The notes under the pieces: generated by a model | The model's input: the letters and a program-made list of their open reading frames with translations, nothing else | Database searches by the model: none | Told to the model about the DNA's origin: nothing | Part shown: piece after piece, positions 19,939 through 30,494 of the stretch | Position numbering within the stretch: the first letter of the stretch is position 1 | How the letters are laid out: each line of letters begins with the position of its first letter | Assembly (NCBI RefSeq): GCF_000209165.1 | Contig: NC_009047.1 | Span: 496,001 to 560,000 of the forward strand | Length of the DNA: 64,000 nt | Direction of reading: 5' to 3' | Source of the DNA: Scheffersomyces stipitis CBS 6054 | Lineage: Eukaryota > Ascomycota > Pichiomycetes > Serinales > Debaryomycetaceae | Program-made: the position numbers and the translations under genes

Positions 19939-22305
19939 TTATGTCTTCACATTCAAGCCTCCCCTATTGGCGAATTCCTCGTAGTAACGAATCATATCCA
20001 GAGTGATACCCTTGGAAATGCCCTTCAAAGCATGTTCGAAATGTTTCTTTTGGACTGTGCTGGCATTTCTGCTCTCCATTACAGCCGCAAGACCAGCTTC
20101 TTGGCATACAAGAGCTACTTCTGCACCAGAGCATCCGTCAGTGAGTAGAGCAAGCTCCAGCAAGTCAACATCCTCGGGAACGATGTTGAACTTCTTAGAC
20201 CCATTCTTCAAGATCTGAAGACGGGCCTCGTAGTCGGGAGGAGCCACATATATGTGACGGTCTAGTCTACCGGGTCTCAACAATGCTGGATCAATTTCTG
20301 TTGGTTTATTGGTAGCAGCTACAATGACGACCCCTTTCAACTCTTCTACACCGTCTATTTCGTTCAACAACGAAGTTAAGACATGCTGTGAAGCAGAAGT
20401 TGAAGCCGACTCACGATCTCCAGAAATGGCATCTATTTCGTCAAAGAAAATGATTGACGGAGCGGCTGCTCTAGCTTTTCTGAAGATTTCCCGGATGGCC
20501 CGTTCCGATTCTCCAACATACTTATTGAAGATCTCGGGACCCTTTACAGCCAAGAAGTTCAAGCCTGACTCGGTTGCGAGAGCTTTAGCAGTTAGCGTCT
20601 TGGAACAGCCAGGGGGTCCGTAGAGCAAAACTCCTTTTGGAGCCAGCACTCCAAGAGCTTTGAAACTGTCTGCAGCCTCTAGTGGAAGTTGCACTACTTC
20701 CATGAGCTTCTGTTTCAACTCATGTTGACCCCCAATGTCGGACCAGAATACTTTGGGCATTTCTAAGAAGATTTCTCTCATGGCTGAAGGCCTAATTTCT
20801 GGCAAAGCTTCTGTCAAGTCTTGCAAATTGACCTTGAGTTGAGTCTGCGCGATTCCAGCCTTCAATCCACGGCCAATAGCCTTCATGACGGCTTCTCTGC
20901 ATAACGCAGTAAGATCAGCCCCTACATAACCATGAGTCTTAGAAGCTACCAAGGTGATATCGTCTTCTGATAAATCACATTTGGAAGCATTCATCTTGGC
21001 AAACTGCTTGAGCAAGATGTCCGTCCTTGCATCCACATCCGGAATGCCGATTTCTACTTCTTGATCAAATCTTCCAGGTCTTCGCAAGGCGGCATCGATG
21101 GAATTGGGACGATTAGTCGCGGCCACAACTACAATTCGACCTGAATCGCCCATCCCGTCCATCATCGTCAATAGAGTAGCAACAACTCTAGACTCCGTTT
21201 CACCACTATCATCTGAGTTTCTACTGGGCACCAATGAGTCTATTTCATCCATAAAGATAATCGACGGTTGGTACTTACGGGCTTCTATAAAGATGTCTCT
21301 GATGGCATTTTCGGTTTCTCCAAGATACTTGGACACTATTGAGGGTCCATTGATTGTAAGAATGTGGGCATTGGTTTCGCTGGCAACACATCTCAAGAGC
21401 ATGGTCTTACCTGTCCCCGGTGGCCCGTGCAAAAGTATACCACGAGGAGGAGAGATGCCAAAGTCTGAAAAAAGTGTAGGATTGTTCAACGGCAATTCTA
21501 CGGTAGACTGCAATAAAGCAACTTGTTTCGAAAGACCACCAATGTTGGCATAGCCAATCTGTACCGGCAAATTAGGATATTTGGAACGTGAAGGCTGGTC
21601 TTCTACACTTTTAATAACACTAGTTTTGCTTCTTTGAAACAAAAATGCTGGCGAAACAGTTCCTACCTGAGAGAAGCAATCATCATCATTTTCATCATCT
21701 ATATCATCTGCAGAAATTTGCAACTTCAGAAGAGCCTTTTCCAAATCTTCACCTCTGTTGATATCTACAATCAGCAATTGTGTTGTCTTTTCTTCGGAAC
21801 CTTCTTGTGGTAGGCTGATGGATATCTTCAATCCTGGAAAGATGATTCCAGTCTCGTCAAGAGTTTTGCGAATATAATTTATCGTTTCGTCAGAAAACAG
21901 ATCTTCGTTGAACCCTTCTATGGCTAGCGAAACCGATTTAGCATACTCCGGTTGCTGCAAATATCTCGAGAATTGCACACGGTCTCCCAAGAGCAACCCT
22001 CCCAAGTTTCTCATGTTACTAGAAACAGTAATGATATTCTTGTCTAGGATAGTATCGTCATAGTAAACTGATACCAAAACTCCCGGGGCACCACTATCTG
22101 CTCGGGAAACAAACAAAAGAGTCCCATTGGTAAACTCTAACGCTTGGAAAATCTCAGAATTCAAGTATGCTCTCGATAATGATTTCGTGGAACTGTTAGA
22201 GTTAGGTCGCACTATAAACTGTTTGGGAATTTTGACCTTTTTGGAAGGAGTTGGCTGTGTCGGAGTTCCAGCCAGTTTTTTCTTTGACAGCTGCTTTGAC
22301 GACAT
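19939..22305 (-). CDS. AFG2: AAA-ATPase Afg2/Drg1, ribosome biogenesis
   Basis: This tandem AAA protein releases shuttling factor Rlp24 from cytoplasmic pre-60S particles. I choose ATG 22305 (MSSKQLSKKK, 788 residues). An in-frame ATG nine codons upstream (22332) is possible but has a poorer fit to the family start. D1 carries Walker A GPPGTGKT and Walker B FMDEIDSL; D2 carries GPPGCSKT, typical of this family, and FFDEIDAIS, followed by RPGRLDRHIYV. Length fits S. cerevisiae Afg2 (780). A CTG codon at residue 716 (DL-CTG-ELA) falls where the S. cerevisiae protein has His and other AAA proteins often have polar residues, which supports CUG=Ser. It shares a 446-bp divergent promoter with the gene at 22752. 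Confidence 0.95.
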   Translation of the reverse strand: MSSKQLSKKKLAGTPTQPTPSKKVKIPKQFIVRPNSNSSTKSLSRAYLNSEIFQALEFTNGTLLFVSRADSGAPGVLVSVYYDDTILDKNIITVSSNMRNLGGLLLGDRVQFSRYLQQPEYAKSVSLAIEGFNEDLFSDETINYIRKTLDETGIIFPGLKISISLPQEGSEEKTTQLLIVDINRGEDLEKALLKLQISADDIDDENDDDCFSQVGTVSPAFLFQRSKTSVIKSVEDQPSRSKYPNLPVQIGYANIGGLSKQVALLQSTVELPLNNPTLFSDFGISPPRGILLHGPPGTGKTMLLRCVASETNAHILTINGPSIVSKYLGETENAIRDIFIEARKYQPSIIFMDEIDSLVPSRNSDDSGETESRVVATLLTMMDGMGDSGRIVVVAATNRPNSIDAALRRPGRFDQEVEIGIPDVDARTDILLKQFAKMNASKCDLSEDDITLVASKTHGYVGADLTALCREAVMKAIGRGLKAGIAQTQLKVNLQDLTEALPEIRPSAMREIFLEMPKVFWSDIGGQHELKQKLMEVVQLPLEAADSFKALGVLAPKGVLLYGPPGCSKTLTAKALATESGLNFLAVKGPEIFNKYVGESERAIREIFRKARAAAPSIIFFDEIDAISGDRESASTSASQHVLTSLLNEIDGVEELKGVVIVAATNKPTEIDPALLRPGRLDRHIYVAPPDYEARLQILKNGSKKFNIVPEDVDLLELALLTDGCSGAEVALVCQEAGLAAVMESRNASTVQKKHFEHALKGISKGITLDMIRYYEEFANRGGLNVKT

Positions 22306-22751
22306 GGTATAGCACGAGAATACTTTAAACAATAGGCAGTGAAGAATGTAGAGCTACTTCAACATATTAAACTACAACTCTACTTATGAGAAGAGCTAAA
22401 GTGATATATACAGTCCTTAGCTTTATGATCTTATATGGAGATTTCCTCGAGTAAAAATCTATTCTAAAAGAGATGCAAATTATATTCCAATCACATGGTC
22501 TATTCTGGAAGCATTATTCTTCTCGGATTCATTTTAAATAAAGCTTGTTATTTTGTTCTTTCTGTTTGTCTAAAAGGACGAAAGGTAAGCAATTTTGGAT
22601 GTTCCTGTATACCTTCTACTCAAAAAAATTAGGAATAAGCCTTCAGTGATTTCTCTGTAAATCTCAATGTATTTTACTCCACGAAAACCAAGCTAAGAAA
22701 GACAGAACAGGGCTGGAACTTGTTGGTTTCCTTGCTGGACTATTTCACATC
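22306..22751. other. Divergent promoter region AFG2 / mitochondrial gene
   Basis: This 446-bp AT-rich stretch lies between two divergently transcribed genes. No distinctive motif was identified. Confidence 0.6.
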
Positions 22752-23651
22752 ATGCTTTACAGGCGCTATCTATTTCGAGCGCTCGAGAAGGTGTCTCCTC
22801 CTATTGCTAAACTACCTCAACTGCGATTCTACAGTACTTCGAGGAGACGTCTGCACTCAGCAGATATGATTCTGAGTGAAGATTTGTATCTTCTCAACTC
22901 AAAGATGAACTCAGCCAAACGAATCACATACGATGGAATTAAGCCTTCATTCTACGATCGCTCAGCAATCGATTTTGAGTCTGATTTCTTCCACAGATGT
23001 GGGTTGGGCAACAATACAGTCTTGAGCCATTTGCACAATGAGCAAGACTTTGAAGCCAGAATATCTCCAAGGACGGATATAATTCAGAGATTTGTAGGGA
23101 CTCAGTTTCCACTTCTGTTGGAGGAGAAAATTGGTATTTTGTGCGGACTTTCGACATTTCATTTGGATATACGACTACAAGCTGTAGATGAACGGAGAAT
23201 CACGTTCCCCACTGATAGAGTTCTAATAGAGACAGACAGAATCAGGGCAATAGGAAAGCACGCATTAAAGATGTTGTTGGACGTGGAGACAGTTTTTATG
23301 AATGAGCGCTACCTTTCTTCGTCTACCAAGGATATCTTCGATAGTTTGGATTTTTTCAATAACGAACAAGGAGTAATTCCAGAGTTCATGAAGAGAAACT
23401 TGCTCTATAATTGCATATTGCCTTATCGTGGGGCGATGAAGTTCGGTCGTATTGCTGACGAAACAACGTATGCACAAGTCAAAGCCGGCATCTTAGACAG
23501 AACTAGCATCGGTAGCTTATACACCATGATTGGGCTACTTACCATCAAGTTCGACAGACAAAAGGTACGGGAACTGTTCCTTCTCAAGAAGGTAATCCAT
23601 GGGGGATTGGGGATCATAAACTTAACATCAGAAGCGTTGACTCGGCTGTAG
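22752..23651 (+). CDS. Probable mitochondrial ribosomal protein with RNase III-like fold
   Basis: The 299-residue protein starts with an Arg-rich, acid-poor segment (MLYRRYLFRALEKV) ending near an RFYSTS motif, which is a typical mitochondrial presequence and cleavage site. The body contains patterns seen in the degenerate RNase III domains of mitochondrial large-subunit proteins: SHLHNEQDFEARISPR, RFVGTQF, IRAIGKHALKML and GRIADETTYAQVKAGILDR...GSLYTMIGLL. I think it is the mL57 (Mrpl15) or mL44 (Mrpl3) type, with mL57 favoured by length. This is recognition by pattern and not certain. The 3' end is convergent with SKI2, 142 bp away. Confidence 0.6.
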   Translation: MLYRRYLFRALEKVSPPIAKLPQLRFYSTSRRRLHSADMILSEDLYLLNSKMNSAKRITYDGIKPSFYDRSAIDFESDFFHRCGLGNNTVLSHLHNEQDFEARISPRTDIIQRFVGTQFPLLLEEKIGILCGLSTFHLDIRLQAVDERRITFPTDRVLIETDRIRAIGKHALKMLLDVETVFMNERYLSSSTKDIFDSLDFFNNEQGVIPEFMKRNLLYNCILPYRGAMKFGRIADETTYAQVKAGILDRTSIGSLYTMIGLLTIKFDRQKVRELFLLKKVIHGGLGIINLTSEALTRL

Positions 23652-23793
23652 CACGATTATCATTGCATTTGTACTTTTCCATGTATATAGCTAATTTACA
23701 GTATTGATGTATAAAAATAGTTATAAAGATGACTCTCGCTTTGAAAGTATAAGGCTGAGGTAATATTATATATTACAATTTAATGTAGAATAT

Positions 23794-26700
23794 CTACAAG
23801 TACAACGACGCACAGAAGACAATATCTCTCTTTATCTTCTCTTGGGCGACGCTCATCTTTTGGGACAATGTTGAATCACCAACTATTAAAGCAGCATTCC
23901 TGACTTCACGACAGACTTCATCCAATCTGGTGATGACTCTAACAATGGTACCTTCTGCTTCTGGGCTGATTTGCATGACCTCGTTGAATGAAAGACCTCT
24001 TGCCCACTCAAACACCACATTGGTCAAGGCAAATCTCTTTCTATCCAAGAATTCTTCTTCTTCAGAAGTCAAAGACACTTGATGTTCTCCGTACACATCT
24101 AACAACTTCTCGGTTAGTTCCAAAATTCTTGTTTTGCCTCTTTCTAATCGTCCGTTTATCAATGGTGGCTCCTCTTCATTAGTACGACCTTCATAGACGA
24201 AACACGAAAGCAATGCAACAATCTCTTCTGGTTCGAAATCTCCAAGGAAGTTATCCAAAACCAATTCTGTGACTACAAGTTCCCAACCAGAGTTGATTTC
24301 ACAGGCGACTCTGCCCTTCAATACCACATTTTGCTGTTCATCTATGAAACCCATTGTTTCCAAAACCTGCAAACGTTGGGCGTAGTCAGGAAGCAATTCC
24401 AAGTTCTCGTCCGAGATCATACTTTGCAAAGATGCAATCTCAACCTCCAATTTGTTCTTTTCGTGAATCTCCACATAATGGCTCTTGAAATTGGAACATT
24501 CCCATGATGTAGTCTTACACAACTGCTCATAAATATTTCTCTTCCCTGCTAAACTTTCATACAACGAAAGTTTGTTCATCAATCCGAACGAAACCTCTTC
24601 TATTTCATTTTGGAATTCAAGAATAGAATTGATCTGCTCTTTGAACTCGCTGACTGCTTTTTCTTCGTTCTGCAACACCTGGAAGATGTTCGCCATTATG
24701 GCATACCCACAAATAAAACAGATGCTCTCATATGGCACCGATTCGACTCGCAAGTTGCCGTTGAAAATAATCTTCTTAAAGTTCATCAATCTATACTCAT
24801 AAATTGGAACAAAAGGAAGCTTGAACATGGCACTATCTTCTTCAAATGGCTTCCCGTGATCAAACGTGATAATTGAGACGGAGTCGGTAGAATTGTCTGA
24901 TTTGACGATCGCTCCCATTCTCACAACTTTGTTGTTGTCTCTGAAGAAAACTAGTCTACCAGACTTCAAGATCTGAAGTTTAGACGCACTCACTTCATGG
25001 ATGAGTGCAGTTAATTGGCCATACAACACTTCATATGACTTCATCAAGTCGTAGGTTTCTTGGATTCCTTCGAGGTCACACTCTTCGCACGGGGTCAACT
25101 TCAACGAATGCAGTTGGAGTAACAACTTATCTACTTTTTTCTGGTTTTCAGGGAGGAGAACCTGGGTTGAGTTTTCGCTAAACGAATGTTTAATCATTTC
25201 CTCAACTGGCAAGGCCTCTATTCTGAGTAGATTCAAGATCATATTATATGTCAATCTGAACTGCGATTGCAACTTCGTTGGTGTACCCAATGTAATCTCC
25301 TTGAAGTCTACAGGTGAGAGTGGATCGTTGTAGGCCATGACTATAACTGTACCGGTGGCATCTATCCCTCTTCTACCTGCTCTACCTGACATTTGAGTGA
25401 ATTCTCCTGGCAATAAGTTTCTGAAGCTTCTACCATCGTTCTTACGGAGCGAACTAAATACAACTGTTCTAGTAGGCAAGTTCAAACCCATGGCAAATGT
25501 CTCTGTTGCAAACAAAACCTTGACCAAAGTCTTCGCAAAAAGAATTTCAATGCATTCCTTGACTATAGGAAGTAATCCTCCGTGATGGACAGCAATTCCT
25601 CGGCTCAACATTTCTCTGATCTTAAGAATCTGCGGTAACTCCCGATCTTCCTTTTTCAAACGAAATAGAGACTTGTCTATGAACATGTGGATTTCCGATT
25701 TCTCTCTGGCTGTACATAAGTCAACGCTAGTCAAACTATCAGCGTATTCTTCGCATTTCTTCTTGGAGAATACGAAAGCCACGCAAGGCAACAAATTGGA
25801 CTTCTTGAGATATTGTACAAGATTGAGCCAGGTACCCTTATTGGGGCCATCCTGGGCAAAGAACCTGCCCCCTGCTCGCGTGACAAGGTTACCTCTGCCT
25901 CTATTAGCTGATTGTCCACCTCTTGCTCCACCTCTTGCAGCTCCAGATCCACCTCTTCCTCCTCGATTTCCACCTCTGGCAGACCCACCTGGACCTCCAC
26001 GTGTACCAGATCCCATAGAAGCTTTAGGTAGTCCCGGCTTTTTCTTGCTGTTTTCAAGGTGCTCTTTATGTTTCTTGAACTCATCTTCACTAAATACTCT
26101 GTGAGAATCCACAACTTTGAACATATTGTCTTTGGCCGAAATGAAGATCTCCAAGGGAACAGGTCTCTTTGGCGTTGAAATGACATATATATCCTTCTCT
26201 TTGGTTCGCCCAACCCAATTGGCAAATTCAAACGTATTGGGAACCGTAGCAGACAATAGGATATACTTGATGTGGTCTGGCAACATGATGATGACTTCTT
26301 CCCATACCACACCACGATCGATATCGTTGACGTAATGGACCTCATCGAAAATAACAAACTCCACGTCTCGAATGATATCGGCACCTCGGTACAACATCGA
26401 CCGTAAGACTTCTGTTGTCATGATCAAACAGTTGGCTCCCGGGTTGATCTGTACATCTCCAGTAATCAAGCCTACGTCTGTATCTTTAAACGTTTCCTTA
26501 AAGTCTCGGAACTTCTGATTGGAAAGTGCCTTGATAGGCGATGTATATATGGTCCTCGTCAAATTACGGCTGGCCATAGCTATGGCATACTCAGCTACAA
26601 CCGTCTTACCAGCAGAGGTATGTGCTGCTACAAATACGGAGTCGCCTTTTTCTAAGTGGTACACGGCTTCCTTCTGGAAAGTGTCCAATTCAAACGGCCA

Positions 26701-27579
26701 CGTTCGGGCCATATTAGGTATAAGTTCGTGGAAGTTGTCAATGGTGTGGTCCAAATCAACTACATGAGCCCAGGACTTTTGTTTCCTCTTAGCTTTTGAA
26801 GCAGCATTAATTGCTACAAAGTCGGGAACTACAATGCCTTCAATCTCAGCTGCTACAAAAGGTACTGGAAATACTTGTGATGAGGGCTGTTCTTGAGATG
26901 ATTGCTTCTGAGTAGTAAACTGATACTCGCTGATAACCTTGGTTCCTTCGTCATCTAAGTCATTAACTTCGTTCAACATTTTCAAGCTATCAATCGACTC
27001 GGCAAGAGACTCTATTTGTTGATTTTGTTGACTTTCATCCAACTTCAACCCTCGAGATAAATCTGGTGGACGATCTAAGAGACCGTACTGGTCTCGGTGC
27101 AGGCGCTTCGTCTTGACTATAGGTTTTACTTCCTTCAAATCACCAATGATCCCACCGGGATTAAATGGCAAATACGAACTACGACCTCTGAGCGCCTCCA
27201 ACTTCGTGGTATACTTTCTATTCACCGACATCGAGTTTTCAGCTTTAGCGTTGTCTATATCTGCTTGTCTAAGTTCTTCCTTATATCCCGTAACTTGTCC
27301 AAACAAGATATTTCGCTTTAACCGATACGACGTTCGCCTCATTCTTTCCGGTGATTTTAGAAGTAGCCTGTGTACTTTCTGTTTGTCGACTTGAGGAACC
27401 GTCTGCACCAGTCTTTGAATTTCCCAAGTGACATGGTCAGAAGGAGCGACGTACAGATTCAACAACTCCTGATCCTGAGCTGCAAAATCCTCCCCAAAAT
27501 CCTCCCGGAAATTAGTTCGAGTGTGCGGGTCTAGAATTGATCTAAGTGCATCGTCTTCAGCCCCAGAATCGACCGACAT
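23794..27579 (-). CDS. SKI2: DEVH RNA helicase Ski2, exosome cofactor
   Basis: The 1261-residue helicase is the motor of the Ski complex (Ski2-Ski3-Ski8), which threads cytoplasmic mRNA into the exosome for 3'-5' decay. In S. cerevisiae it represses translation of non-polyadenylated RNA of the L-A totivirus and its satellites. Motifs: FQKEAVYHLEKGDS Q-region (about 301), Walker A AHTSAGKT (319-326), DEVH (412-415), SAT (443-445), an RGG-rich linker (about 523-565) also present in the S. cerevisiae protein, FATETFAMGLNLPTRT, and motif VI QMSGRAGRRG. A C-terminal DSHCT-like domain ends the protein. Length matches S. cerevisiae Ski2 (1287). It shares a 582-bp divergent promoter with UBC9. Confidence 0.96.
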   Translation of the reverse strand: MSVDSGAEDDALRSILDPHTRTNFREDFGEDFAAQDQELLNLYVAPSDHVTWEIQRLVQTVPQVDKQKVHRLLLKSPERMRRTSYRLKRNILFGQVTGYKEELRQADIDNAKAENSMSVNRKYTTKLEALRGRSSYLPFNPGGIIGDLKEVKPIVKTKRLHRDQYGLLDRPPDLSRGLKLDESQQNQQIESLAESIDSLKMLNEVNDLDDEGTKVISEYQFTTQKQSSQEQPSSQVFPVPFVAAEIEGIVVPDFVAINAASKAKRKQKSWAHVVDLDHTIDNFHELIPNMARTWPFELDTFQKEAVYHLEKGDSVFVAAHTSAGKTVVAEYAIAMASRNLTRTIYTSPIKALSNQKFRDFKETFKDTDVGLITGDVQINPGANCLIMTTEVLRSMLYRGADIIRDVEFVIFDEVHYVNDIDRGVVWEEVIIMLPDHIKYILLSATVPNTFEFANWVGRTKEKDIYVISTPKRPVPLEIFISAKDNMFKVVDSHRVFSEDEFKKHKEHLENSKKKPGLPKASMGSGTRGGPGGSARGGNRGGRGGSGAARGGARGGQSANRGRGNLVTRAGGRFFAQDGPNKGTWLNLVQYLKKSNLLPCVAFVFSKKKCEEYADSLTSVDLCTAREKSEIHMFIDKSLFRLKKEDRELPQILKIREMLSRGIAVHHGGLLPIVKECIEILFAKTLVKVLFATETFAMGLNLPTRTVVFSSLRKNDGRSFRNLLPGEFTQMSGRAGRRGIDATGTVIVMAYNDPLSPVDFKEITLGTPTKLQSQFRLTYNMILNLLRIEALPVEEMIKHSFSENSTQVLLPENQKKVDKLLLQLHSLKLTPCEECDLEGIQETYDLMKSYEVLYGQLTALIHEVSASKLQILKSGRLVFFRDNNKVVRMGAIVKSDNSTDSVSIITFDHGKPFEEDSAMFKLPFVPIYEYRLMNFKKIIFNGNLRVESVPYESICFICGYAIMANIFQVLQNEEKAVSEFKEQINSILEFQNEIEEVSFGLMNKLSLYESLAGKRNIYEQLCKTTSWECSNFKSHYVEIHEKNKLEVEIASLQSMISDENLELLPDYAQRLQVLETMGFIDEQQNVVLKGRVACEINSGWELVVTELVLDNFLGDFEPEEIVALLSCFVYEGRTNEEEPPLINGRLERGKTRILELTEKLLDVYGEHQVSLTSEEEEFLDRKRFALTNVVFEWARGLSFNEVMQISPEAEGTIVRVITRLDEVCREVRNAALIVGDSTLSQKMSVAQEKIKRDIVFCASLYL

Positions 27580-28161
27580 TGTTGAGGAGACTAAGGATGG
27601 TGTGATGACTGTTGTTTTCTAACATTCATCTACTGAAAAGTGAAAAAGTATACTGCAGGTAGTAAATTTTCACTCGAAGAGGTATGTAGTCCCACAGAGA
27701 AAAGAAGACCAAGAGTGAAGAAAAAGTAGAACAAAGTCATGTGTTGAATCAGAAATGGACAAACTCTGAAGAAGGTGTATATGGTTCAATTGTGGTTATT
27801 CCTGCTCCTTTTTTGGTCAAACATTGGTGAACAAAGTTATCATTGGTTGTAGAATTGGAAAAATAGCTGCGAAAACTTATAAAGAAGCTTATAAAGAATT
27901 CTCCAACTACATCAAGAATAGTTACATTAAAGAAAGCAGCAAACAGCAATTACATAAAGAATACAACTACAATCATATATTTCAATCACAATACCTTTAT
28001 TGTTAAATAACAGATAATCAGCAAGATTGCCTTACTCCAAATCTTGCCAAAGCTCACGAGCAATATCGCGCATGGTAGCGCCATTTCTGATAAATAATTA
28101 TGACTTTCCAATAAACTCTACTGGGACTCACTCTTCTTCAAGGCTATAGCCCATTAAGATA
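27580..28161. other. Divergent promoter region SKI2 / UBC9
   Basis: This 582-bp AT-rich intergenic stretch between two divergent genes shows no recognisable RNA gene. Confidence 0.55.
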
Positions 28162-28638
28162 ATGTCGCTCTGTAAGACGCGTTTACAAGAAGAAAGAAAA
28201 CAGTGGAGAAAAGATCACCCCTTCGGCTTCTTTGCCAAACCATGTAAGGCTCCAGATGGGTCTTTAGACTTGACTCAATGGACAGCTGGAATTCCAGGAA
28301 AAGCTGGCACCTTGTGGGAAGACGCAGTTTATCCGATTACTATCAGTTTTCCCGAGGAGTATCCGTCAAAGCCTCCCAAGGTAAAGTTTCCAGCCAACTT
28401 CTACCATCCCAATGTGTATCCAAGTGGGACCATCTGCTTGTCGATTTTGAATGAAGAACAGGACTGGAGACCTGCCATCACGTTGAAACAGATTGTATTG
28501 GGAATACAAGAGCTTTTGGATACGCCTAATCCTGATTCTCCTGCTCAGGAACCAGCTTGGAAGGCTTTCAGTAAGGATAGGACCATGTATGATAAAAAGG
28601 TCAAGGAGCAAGCCAAAAGGTATGTGAATGCCGGATGA
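28162..28638 (+). CDS. UBC9: SUMO-conjugating enzyme E2 Ubc9
   Basis: The 158-residue protein is a UBC-fold E2 that transfers SUMO (Smt3) to substrates in the nucleus. It aligns end to end with S. cerevisiae Ubc9: [17 protein letters not shown] at the start, [20 protein letters not shown], and the active-site block [19 protein letters not shown] with the catalytic Cys in GTICLS. The last residues ([11 protein letters not shown]) also fit. S. cerevisiae UBC9 has a 5' intron. Here the frame runs directly from ATG 28162 with a good N-terminal match, so no intron is needed. A GAA/AGA microsatellite follows the stop immediately. Confidence 0.97.
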   Translation: MSLCKTRLQEERKQWRKDHPFGFFAKPCKAPDGSLDLTQWTAGIPGKAGTLWEDAVYPITISFPEEYPSKPPKVKFPANFYHPNVYPSGTICLSILNEEQDWRPAITLKQIVLGIQELLDTPNPDSPAQEPAWKAFSKDRTMYDKKVKEQAKRYVNAG

Positions 28639-28660
28639 AGAAGAAGAAGAAGAAGAAGAC
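28638..28660 (+). repeat. AGA trinucleotide microsatellite after UBC9 stop
   Basis: About seven AAG/AGA units begin in the UBC9 stop codon and continue in the 3' UTR. Confidence 0.8.
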
Positions 28661-29123
28661 GAAAATAGATGACGACCCCAGAAGCTAAAGATTCTAGTAT
28701 TCGTACTTAGAAAATGTTAGGAATCTTAATGGCGATTGGGTTTTGTCAAATATGAAATTGGGATATCAATACTAGGTAAATGTGAAAAATGAGTTGTTCA
28801 TTTTCTAAGGAATTCTATCAATAAATTGTCGTCTTAAATGATAATATGGATTTTCTTTTCATCATTATCTTGACATCCCAGTTATCGCTGATCTTCGCTT
28901 TACCTCTAGTTCTTCTATTGTACTATATATGTTCCCAAATTGCATTATTCTCTATTATAATACACGAATAACGATATATTCAATTCTACTATAATAGCGA
29001 TCACCTCATGTAATCTACGCAGCATTCAGCAATCTCATGGTATCATATGTACAAACTATGCGATCTATATGACAAAAGATTATCTCGATAAATATACGGA
29101 CTGAATCCAAAAAAATAATACGG
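28661..29123. other. Convergent 3' region UBC9 / FBP26
   Basis: This AT-rich convergent spacer is rich in TATA/TAATA signals typical of yeast 3' ends. I see nothing else in it. Confidence 0.55.
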
Positions 29124-30494
29124 CTATTTAGCCAACTCGCTGTCTCTGATGAGATCTCTGCTCTTGGAAGCCGTTCCCGTTTCCAACTCTCCCAATTGCG
29201 ATGTTCCCTTCTCCTTGTACGTACTGACAGCAGGAATATCAGCCTTGATTCTACTTACGAGAGTCAGATAGGCCCGAGGCTCCAATTTGATCAAAGTATG
29301 CAATGGAATCGACATCCACGGACTTTCCTCTTGGGGAACGTTCATGAAATATGCATAGAGACACCGTAGCACCGCCTGGTGGGTGATTATGAGAATATTC
29401 TCCTGTCGTTCCAACTCCATGATGATTGGCTCGAGACGGATAACGATGTCACGATACGACTCACCTCCTCTATATCTATATTCGTATTTGTCGTCATCTC
29501 TGGCTTTGAAGTCTTCTGGGAATGTCTTCTCGATTTCTTCGTAGGTCATGCCGTCACATTCTCCAGCGTCAAGCTCGTCTAAAGCCTTCCATTGCAACTT
29601 TCTCTTGTAGGGCAAGAAAGACGATGTTTGCTGGGTTCTCTTCAAAGTTGAAGTCCACACCGTCAAGTTGGTATGCTTGTTTTCCTCACCAAGAGATTTC
29701 AACACCAACTCCGGTAACCGTTTGGCGTATCTCCAACCTCGTTCAGAAAGATTAGAGTCGCCACCAATCTGACCTGTCAAGTTGTATTCAGACTCACCAT
29801 GTCTTGACAACCAGATGCTTCTAGGCTTAATGTGCAAATTCATGACGTAGTAAACTATACGGCTTTCCAAGTAACTTTCAATACGATTGAGAATGATCTG
29901 CGAGTTAACATTGACCAACTTGATGAATGTGAGATCTGCATCAGCTTTCTGGTCCATAGTCTCATATACTTGTTCATAGAACTTTATTCTCTTCAAGAAG
30001 TCTTCAGCAGCAAATTCGTTGTTACGGTTGAGATAGTCTGGCGATGTCGTCTTAACATCCAAGATGTTCTGCATTATCAAGTCTTGGTCATCACAGAAAC
30101 TCTCCAAAAACATCGGTTCTATACTGTTTTCTCTGCAGAGCTTCAAGATCTTGTCCCGTCTGTCTCTGGTGGAATTGGTTGCATCAAGGATGCCGACTAC
30201 GCCATTATCGTCCAGAAACCATTTCATCATGTCCGTAGTGGCCCGGGTAATAGCTTCCTGTCTGTAATTCATTCCAACCTCGTTCTTAGGATCGAAAAAC
30301 TCAGCATCTACTACTGTGTCCGTAGCTATTTCTCTACGGTACGAACCTACATTGAAACACTTTGAGTTAATAGAAAGCCACAGAAGATACCGAACGATCT
30401 TCTGGGCTATGAGCGACTTGCCTCTAGCAGGTAATCCCACCATCACCACACACACCCGGACATTCTCAACATGGGAGATGGAGTAGACGGGCAT
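29124..30494 (-). CDS. FBP26: Fructose-2,6-bisphosphatase (Fbp26-like bifunctional fold)
   Basis: The 456-residue protein has the 6-phosphofructo-2-kinase / fructose-2,6-bisphosphatase arrangement and controls the level of fructose-2,6-bisphosphate, the activator of glycolysis and inhibitor of gluconeogenesis. The N-terminal kinase-like domain has Walker A GLPARGKS (about residue 20) and YRREIA. The C-terminal phosphoglycerate-mutase-like domain has the catalytic SRHGESEYN near 230 (His phospho-acceptor), ELDAGECDGMTYEEI, and THQAVLRCLYAYF with the second His. Length equals S. cerevisiae Fbp26 (452) and is far below the Pfk26/Pfk27 kinases, so I assign Fbp26. Start ATG 30494. Confidence 0.93.
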   Translation of the reverse strand: MPVYSISHVENVRVCVVMVGLPARGKSLIAQKIVRYLLWLSINSKCFNVGSYRREIATDTVVDAEFFDPKNEVGMNYRQEAITRATTDMMKWFLDDNGVVGILDATNSTRDRRDKILKLCRENSIEPMFLESFCDDQDLIMQNILDVKTTSPDYLNRNNEFAAEDFLKRIKFYEQVYETMDQKADADLTFIKLVNVNSQIILNRIESYLESRIVYYVMNLHIKPRSIWLSRHGESEYNLTGQIGGDSNLSERGWRYAKRLPELVLKSLGEENKHTNLTVWTSTLKRTQQTSSFLPYKRKLQWKALDELDAGECDGMTYEEIEKTFPEDFKARDDDKYEYRYRGGESYRDIVIRLEPIIMELERQENILIITHQAVLRCLYAYFMNVPQEESPWMSIPLHTLIKLEPRAYLTLVSRIKADIPAVSTYKEKGTSQLGELETGTASKSRDLIRDSELAK

